Shown: in pieces, positions 56,901 to 64,000 of the stretch
How positions within the stretch are numbered: position 1 is the first letter of the stretch
Layout: each line of letters starts with the position of its first letter
DNA from: Thunnus maccoyii
Taxonomy: Eukaryota; Chordata; Actinopteri; Scombriformes; Scombridae
Length of the DNA stretch: 64,000 nt
Direction: 5' to 3'
NCBI RefSeq assembly: GCF_910596095.1
Contig: NC_056543.1
Span: 23,074,542 to 23,138,541 of the forward strand
The notes under the pieces: generated by a model
The model's input: the letters and a program-made list of their open reading frames with translations, nothing else
Databases searched by the model: none
What the model was told of the DNA's origin: nothing
Position numbers and translations under genes: made by a program

Positions 56901-59064
56901 AATATTTGTAAATGCATCTACATTTGCCATGCTGTACTGAAGCACAGCCAGTGAGTTGCTGGGACCCCATAGGCCTTTAGACAACATGTGCATGCATACA
57001 CAATACACAAGCCTACACAATTTGAAGAGCGGAGGTCACAGAAAATAGTCTGTGAAAGTTGGTGCCTAAGAGCAAGAGACAGTGATAAATAGCAGACTGG
57101 GCACAGACTGCTCTGTAAGCTACAAATACATCTGATAAGAACACTTCATTAAGAGTAGCGCATTTCCCCACACTGACATGTATACTTGTACTCTGTTCAA
57201 ATACAATTCTGTCTGTCATATACTTGTTTGGACTATTAACAAGCAGTATTTATAGTACAACCAAATTAGTGTTTTTGTTCAGCCGCTAAGTGGTGCTCCA
57301 CTGGAATGCAAAAACACAAATACCTAGTGTAACTCTCATCAGGGGTTCTGGACAATATCATGCATAATACGCATCATAAACTTTCTCAGGGCACAGAGGA
57401 GGTTTGCCAACTGGTGGGAAAACAAAGCCACTCTATCTTATGTGCTGTGTGCAATTCTGTGTTTGGATAAGTGTGTGTATGCACGAGGGCTAAACATGTG
57501 GGTGATCTGTATGTGCATTCGTGTGTGGATTCTAGGGTAGTTGTGCTTGCTGTGTATAAGTCCCAAGTTGGGAAGTGACTGAGCTATGTTCTTATTTTAT
57601 TCTCATAGAGCAGGGAACAGCACCATGTGTCTGCCACATACTTCTAATCCTCAGGCTGCGGCCATGTGGAAGACAAACTGTACAGCTTTAACTCTCAAAT
57701 ATGATAATAAGCTGATTAAAACTCTCTCAGAGTCCTTCATGACTGCAGAGCAAAATGAAGAGTCTGTGGCACAAAGTCCTTCAGTCTTTTCTTGTTCAGA
57801 ACTTAAATATTCTCTAAAATTTCTCAAGTATGCACTACATTTTAAGTCTTATAGAGCATCTTATAGGTTTTCTTCATATCCAAAATTTCATATTTTAATC
57901 ACATCATCTATTTTTCAAAAAGGCCTTAAAACTTAATTTGGTGTCACAAACCTGGACAACCGCCCGTGTCTGTATCAATTACTTGTCTCTTCACACACAA
58001 AAGTCAACAAGAATTGTCTTTATATTTGCTATTTATTTTGTAGCTGTTTGATTAGTCCCTCATACTTGTCTTATAAGGTTAATTTATGCTGTGCACTGTA
58101 TGTGATATACAAAATATGTATGAAATCTGTATGAAGGCAGCCAGAATATCATGAATTGTCCTGATATAAGGACATTTAAATATTATATATATATATTTAT
58201 ACATTTATTTGTAAATAATGTAAAATGTGTAAAAGTCTTACGTCCAGCTGACCAATGTAAGTCCAATATTTCTTCTACTTTTAGCTCTTGAGAAACATAT
58301 CTGACTCTTTAGCTGCTAAATGGTACACCTTGTTCACCAACTAGTTGCATTTGTACACATCATAGTAATGAAAACAGCTGCTTACTGCTGCTGGAAACAA
58401 GGCTGATGAGAGTGAACCAAAATAGTAAAGTTACATAAAACCAAAACAATGAGCTGAAAGACTCTAAAAAACTTGGTAAAGCTGGGAAATACTGTCAAGT
58501 CGGATAATAATTATTTATAGGTTCTCCTCTAAGAGTGACACCTTTCACATTACACATAGTAATTTTGTCCTTTTTTAATATGAAAATATTGATTTATGCA
58601 GCTTTAAGTTAACTATAAGTCGTGGACTTCATCAAGAACAAGAACAAACTGAATGCTGACATGAATCAAAGTAGGGCGTGTGATAGTCTGAGAATAACAG
58701 GACTACATCTGTACGCAGGGTCTACTTTCACGTGCAGCAGTATACAGTACAACAGGTGCAAAGCGGCTGGTGAGAGGCCGTTGTTAGGCCCATTGAGGCT
58801 TCATTAATGGAACAGGAAGAGAATTGAAGCACGAGGGCAAACACACACAACTCATTACCCCCTGGCTATCGTGTACCTTTCACACCACAACTCAAAGTGT
58901 GTGACTGTGTATGTGTGAGAGCGAAAGAGTTTGTGGTGCATTTATTGCATTTATATGAGTTTTGTGTTTGAGTGGGCGGGTAGAGAACAATTACAAGCTA
59001 AGCTCCATAGAGATGAAAACTGCATTTTAGTATTTGAACTGGAAGTTGTGGATTACATTACATA
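53935..59064. other. intergenic, no gene recognised
   Basis: Apart from the repeat at 55600-56045, nothing could be assigned. Open frames of up to 120 codons (56026-56388, 57586-57936) lack splice context and domains, and the first overlaps the repeat. Confidence 0.5.
55600..56045 (+). repeat. teleost dispersed repeat, plus orientation
   Basis: GTAAGCATGCTAACATG words, then TTCATCCTGAGGGGATCATG and two tandem versions of the CTGCAATCCATCCAATAG block (55892 and about 56010). Same family as 22455-22690. Class not determined. Confidence 0.65.
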
Positions 59065-59126
59065 CAGTACACTTTCTCATTCAAGTGAATTGGAAGGTGT
59101 GTCCAAACTTTTGACTGGTACTGTAT
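59065..59126. mobile_element. Tc1-like terminal fragment
   Basis: Contains CAGTACACTTTCTCATTCAA, then GTGTGTCCAAACTTTTGACT and GGTACTGTA, the familiar terminus of fish Tc1-type elements and their MITEs. Only one end is recognisable. Confidence 0.65.
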
Positions 59127-60343
59127 ATAGACATCATAGTTATGTAGCTTCAAACTGATTACCTCATTAATGAAGGACAACGACTTTAGAGCATTTTCAC
59201 ACAGATAATATAGAGAGACTGATGTTCCTTACTATGTTGCATACATTCAAACAGCAACAAAATTTGTGAGACCACTGAGAACATCATCGCATCATCACAA
59301 AAGACTGTCAATCCTCATTTAACAAATCAGGCCGGGACCAGTAAGTTGACTAAACTGACACTTGGCTGTTGGAGATGGAACAGGGCATCCACCCTTTTAC
59401 ACCACTGTGTCACTTTGGAACCGCATGCACCCACTGCCTCTCACACACACGCACACTTTAAGCCACCCTCAGTCACGACACAGTGCTGGCCTCTGTTCTG
59501 TATCTAAAATCGTGAGAGGAAAGAGCAGGGCGATTTACGCAAAGGAAATAAAAGAGAAGACACAGTCACAGCAGAGGTACAGTACAGAGAGTCACGCTGT
59601 ATGTACATAATGTATATAGTTACCGTGTGGACACGTCAGAGTTACTAAGTTGTTGTAGACAGGTGTCAAAACTGCCCTGGAAAGTGTCTGTCATCACACC
59701 CAACAAAGAACCTCAGAGAAAAAGAATATTTTTAGTCTGTGGCTGAGACTGAATGCTCCTTCTAAAGTGCTCATCAGACGGCTTTTCACCACATTTAATG
59801 CCGACTCAATTTTTCACACTTTTGCTATGACAGGTATAAAAGCATGGATGTTATTTTTCCTTCTGCTTTTAGACGAATACAGATGCAAACTCACATTGAT
59901 GGATGATCCTCACATGATTGAAAGAAAAACTCTGACAAAAACTTTCTATGAGTTATTATAAGTATACAGTATGCAGTGGGGGAAGACTCAAATTACACAA
60001 CTGAAAAGAAAACACACTGTTATAAGTGAGAGTGCTGGAAATATTACTTAAGTAAAAGTATGTAAGTATTAGAAGTAAAATACAGTACATTACAGTATAT
60101 GTACTGTATCAAATGTATCGGTACTATTTCTGAACTGTGGCAACTTCAGAGTTTGATAGCAAAGCATCATTTGTCTTTAGTTTATCTCATATTTTGAATA
60201 GTAAATATTGGTCTATGACATAACTTAAGTTTAAGCACAACAAACCATAATTTATTTCCTTAATCTTGTTGATTGCAAATTTTGAATTTTAAGTCAGTTA
60301 AGTAATGTACATCACAACTGTCACATTATTTATCACCCCTGAG

Positions 60344-61234
60344 CAATGGTGGAAAGTAACTAAGTACATTTACTAAAGTACTGTACTTAAGTATAATTTT
60401 GAGGTACTTGTACTTTATTTGAGTATTTCTCTTTGATGCTACTTTATACTTCCACTCCACTACATTTCAGAGGGAAATATTGTACTTTCTACTCCACTAC
60501 ATTTATCTGACAGCTTTTCAGATGAAGATTTGACACAATTGATAATATAACAAGCTTTTAAAATACAACACATTGTTAAAGATTCCAACCTGTTTCCAAC
60601 CTTTTTGGCTTTTGACATCTTACAAAAAGCAGTGTGTAGTCAGGGTCACATTTCAGATGTCTATGAGTTGTTAACAGCTCCACCAAATAGTGATTTTTCC
60701 CTCTAAATTTCTCACATGGTTTAATTTCAATAAATGTTCAAATGATCCAATATTTCAGCAAAAATCAAAGATTAGAGAAAAAGTCCCAAAACTGAAAACA
60801 GATTTGTGTATCAGAACTTTGTTTTGTCTTCTTTCCTCTCCCATTAATCATCTCACGACCCCTGAGATTTATCTGGTGACCCTTTGGAGGGGCCCGACCC
60901 CTGGGTTGGGAACCACTGGACTAAACTAGCTAGCTGTATATACAGTAGTTGAAACTAGCTCCACCTCCAGCAGCTAGAACAGTAACATGCTGCTCTAACA
61001 CTGATGCTTCAGTATTAATAATCTAATGATGTCATATATAATAATATATCAGTCAGAGGGACCAAAGCACTACTTTTACTGCAATACTTTAACTACATTG
61101 TGCTGTTAATACTAATGTAGTTTTACTTAAGTAGGATTTTTGATGCAGGACTTTTACTTGTAATGGAGTATTTTTACATTGCTGTATTGGTACTTTTACT
61201 TAAGCAAAGGATCTGAGTACTTCTGCCACCACTG
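60344..61234. mobile_element. hAT-like non-autonomous element with 8-bp target duplication
   Basis: The left end CAATGGTGGAAAGTAACTAA and the inverted right end CAGTGGTGGCAGAAGTACTC share the hAT CAGTGGTGG motif. Flanking octamers CCCCTGAG (60336-60343) and CCTCTGAG (61235-61242) match at 7 of 8. The interior repeats ACTTAAGTA-like words near both ends. No transposase frame. 891 bp including a nested element. Confidence 0.8.
60585..60919. mobile_element. nested hAT-like fragment
   Basis: The right end, inverted, reads CCAGTGGTTCCCAACCCAGG. The left side has CCAACCTTTTTGGCTTTTGA. This is a second hAT-type family sitting inside the 60344-61234 element. Left limit approximate. Confidence 0.55.
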
Positions 61235-61242
61235 CCTCTGAG

Positions 61243-61610
61243 TATGCATACATACTGTATTTCTGCACACGCTTGTTTGTATTATTTATTTTAGTCTGTT
61301 TGGCCTGTAAATGTTTAAGAGTTTTTTCCCCAGGTGTGTGCCAGGACAGGTGAACTTAAACAGCCAGTCCAGTGTGTCTCATACACAAGAATAATGAATT
61401 ACTCTGCTATTTACTGCTTTCACAGTACACACTACATCACAACATTATAATGAGGGGAAAATTCCATCTGTATCATTGTCATCCATCTATAAATTAGCAT
61501 TGGCATAACTTTTCAGGAGGTTATATTTACTCTCACTCTATACCTCCCTCCTTTTCTTTCCTCCTCTCTCTCTCTCTCCCACCCACCCACCCGAGTGGCT
61601 CCACCCTACA
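61243..61610. other. upstream flank of the candidate promoter
   Basis: Ends in a pyrimidine-rich run (CTCTCTCTCTCTCCCACC) directly before the candidate core promoter. No repeat or exon was recognised. Confidence 0.35.
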
Positions 61611-61615
61611 GCAGA

Positions 61616-61755
61616 TATAAGCTGTGTCCACAAGGTGTGCATCTGTTATGAGCACATATCCCAGGGTTCCCTCTGTGTGGTTGTCTGTCTGCCTGCTATT
61701 CTTTCTGTGGGTCTGTCTTCAGTGATTATTTCCCCATAAACGGCCACTCACAAAG
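61616..61755 (+). promoter_or_regulatory. candidate TATA promoter with untranslated first exon
   Basis: ATATAAG at 61616-61622 sits in locally GC-richer DNA. About 130 bp on, at 61755/61756, is a strong donor (CAAAG|GTAAGC). No useful open frame with ATG lies between, so this would be a non-coding first exon starting near 61645. In human, COL8A1 lies next to DCBLD2 and has untranslated leading exons, so col8a1 is one possible owner, but nothing in the sequence identifies it. Confidence 0.35.
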
Positions 61756-63978
61756 GTAAGCACTGTACTATTCTCACTATATCCACTTGATTTTAATCTC
61801 TATTAGCAGTTTACTTGTGTGATTTTTACTGCTTATATACATAGTACAGCTGAAAGTTATCTCACAGCATGTTGTTTTATTGTCTATCAAGAACTGCTTG
61901 TGCACTCCGTTAGCTCAGTGTCCAGTGTTGTTCCACTACATACATATACATCCTTTAAAAAGTTGTGTTTGAACTGGATGAATTGTTGATCACAGACTCA
62001 CTGCAACACACAAAATAACTTTTTTTTTTTAATTCAACGTGACTGTCAATATACACTCTCATGTATAATGTACATTTTAGTCCAAAATCAGTTGTTTGTT
62101 TTTTTCTGAGGGACGGAATTTAAGTGATTTAGTTTTGGGCAGCCGTGGCATCTCATAGGCCTCGTACATATGGTTTTTAGCTATGGCATCATTTCTGCAC
62201 ATCATCATCCTGCAGAGAAGCAGGCAGAACAGAACATCTTCCCAGCTATAGAGTGGCGTTTTTAGGCTGCTATCTGAACGGTATCCCTAGTTAAGCTGCT
62301 TTCTCTGGGGCTCCAGAGAGCTGAAGTCTGTGCTACATCCCTCTATGAGAGAATGCCTGTGCTGAAAGCAAATACACATTCAAATGTGTGTGCATGCAGA
62401 AAGCTGAAGCCAAACTGTCAGATGTATGTGATGGGGGCAAGAGCAGCAGTTTGGTGAGAAGAGACTGCAGAGCAAACACCGTCTCTGGCTCTGAGCAGCT
62501 CTGCCTCTCTGGCCTGATTTGCTTTGTAATGCTCTTTCTCTGAAGTTGCTCGTCAATTCGGTGCCTTATCAGTCACAGCAGCAATTAAATGATTTACTAC
62601 TATATTACAATATTAAATCTTCATGATCTGGATATAGTCAGGAGCACTACTCCTGATCAGATATTCAGGACGGGTGCACAAACTGAGCAATGGATCTGAA
62701 GTTTCAAAAGTCGAGCCTGAGGGATGACATATTTTTGTTTCAAGCTTTTTGAAGCTGAAATACGGTGTTTTGTGAGTTTTCAGAAAATCCACACAGTTCT
62801 GCCTCACAGATTGATTCCTTATACAGAGACCACAATTCTTAAGTTGCGTTAGTTTGAGTGAAAACAATGTAATGGAAATGATTTAGATTTTCATTTCGGT
62901 GCTGTGGGATTAGCTGTGGATATGTGGCTTCACCAAAGAGCTTCTAGTCACCTCAGGAAAATCATATTAAATGTTTTCTTGATTCTCATGTTATCAGTGC
63001 TTTGTTAGGATGAAGATCAGGTCTTTTTTTTGTCTTCTTTCATTACTGATACGTAGTTTTGTCTTTGCTCGACTCTGGTGGACTGATTTGTGTGCGTGAT
63101 GTTCAGGGACCTACAGTGAAATACACATCATATTGTGTGCAAATAGAATCTATTACACGAGGTTCTAAAAGCTTTTACTGTAATATTCCTCACTTTCCTT
63201 TTTCCTAATTTTCTACTGATAACAAAATCCTCCTCTGTTCATGCGCACAGTTTATTTCTCTCTCCCTCCACCTTTTGTCTACCTAGCTTTGCACTGCATC
63301 ATAGTACAAAATCAATGTATTAACCAAGTGTGTGAAAAGTGCTACAGAAGACGAGACCCTCAAATATAGCTGGTCCTGTGCACAAATACATTCAACATCT
63401 TACCCTCCTGTATACATTATTCAGCAAACGTCAGGAATGCCTAGAGGACAAAAGGACAAAAGGACCCTATGAAAACCAAGAATGATGGTTGGGTAAAGCA
63501 GAGGGGAGGAGGTAAACACTTTGGTCATTTAGCTGCACAGCTGTGGCAGGGTACGTGTGTGTATATGTGTTTGTGTGTGTGTGTGTGCGGAGTAGCTGTA
63601 TTCCCCTGGTTTGTTTGAACGAGGACATTTGCAGCGTGACTTGAAGAGGTGTTAATTTTACGAGGTGTGCTTTGTGATAAAAGCTGCGTTTAGGGAGCCG
63701 AGGAGCTGCAAATGTTTTTCCCTTTCACTGAGAAACCACAACGTCAGTAGAGTTACCAAGATTGAGTGCAAGGGTACTGCTGGCTTAAGTATAAATTTGT
63801 TAATGGTTTGCGGTGCAGGGGAGGAAGGCAGAGTGGTTTGCCAAACATGTTCAGTGGGATTTAAACACTAGCTTTTGGTCAGACTGCCTGTTTTTTATCC
63901 AGAGGGACAAAGTAAAATCTAATTTGGGTGAGTAAGTGAATATTTTAGGTTCTAGATGCTTTTTTTACACACACAACC
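61756..63978. other. presumed intron or intergenic, no gene recognised
   Basis: If the candidate exon at 61645-61755 is real this is intron sequence. It holds a GT run at 63553-63587 and no supported exon. Confidence 0.35.
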
Positions 63979-64000
63979 ATGCCGCGCAAGCAAGGTAAAT
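63979..64000 (+). CDS. possible first coding exon, cut by the window edge
   Basis: ATG at 63979 opens MPRKQ and meets a donor-like CAAG|GTAAAT at 63994/63995. M-(S/P)-R-R-K-Q at the very N-terminus is a known repressor motif of large C2H2 zinc-finger proteins (SALL, TSHZ, ZNF521, BCL11, FOG families), whose first coding exon is short. Here one arginine is missing and only five codons are visible, so this is a hint and not an identification. Confidence 0.2.

Noticed and set aside
57586..57936. 116-codon open frame, plus strand
   Set aside because: AT-rich, no domain, no neighbouring exons; consistent with chance.

Overview
The window is nuclear DNA of a ray-finned fish, most probably a spiny-rayed teleost. 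The signs are small coding exons with GT-AG borders, long AC/GT microsatellites, and many non-autonomous DNA transposons of kinds common in teleosts (hAT-like with 8-bp target duplications, TTAA-flanked and foldback MITEs). No prokaryotic, phage or CRISPR content was seen. Genes were assembled by joining exons by hand. Every exon junction kept frame and matched a recognised family.

Layout. 1-10005: non-coding, presumably the upstream region or first intron of cmss1, with several transposon copies. 10006-11868 (+): cmss1 exons 2-10; the short first coding exon was not found. 12651-14858 (+): tmem30c, seven coding exons, 353 aa, intact. 17877-35726 (-): dcbld2, fifteen coding exons, 696 aa, with signal peptide, CUB, LCCL, F5/8C discoidin, one membrane helix and a cytoplasmic tail rich in YxxP motifs. 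35727-61600: an intergenic stretch of about 26 kb with no recognisable gene, only repeats, microsatellites and one unexplained coding-like patch. 61616-61755 (+): a candidate TATA promoter and untranslated first exon. 63979-64000 (+): a possible first coding exon cut by the window edge.

The order cmss1 - tmem30c - dcbld2 recalls the human 3q12 neighbourhood (DCBLD2, COL8A1, CMSS1, TMEM30C). The three proteins act in unrelated processes: ribosomal small-subunit biogenesis, lipid-flippase subunit function and receptor signalling at the cell surface. tmem30c and dcbld2 converge tail to tail, and their best poly(A) signals lie only about 20 bp apart.

I found no new multi-gene system. The points most worth checking are: a partial internal duplication of a dcbld2 discoidin exon placed in another intron as a possible poison exon; a GC-AG intron in the LCCL domain; a foldback element of about 500 bp inside the tmem30c 3' UTR; overlapping convergent 3' ends; and a coding-like patch at 41.7-42.0 kb.
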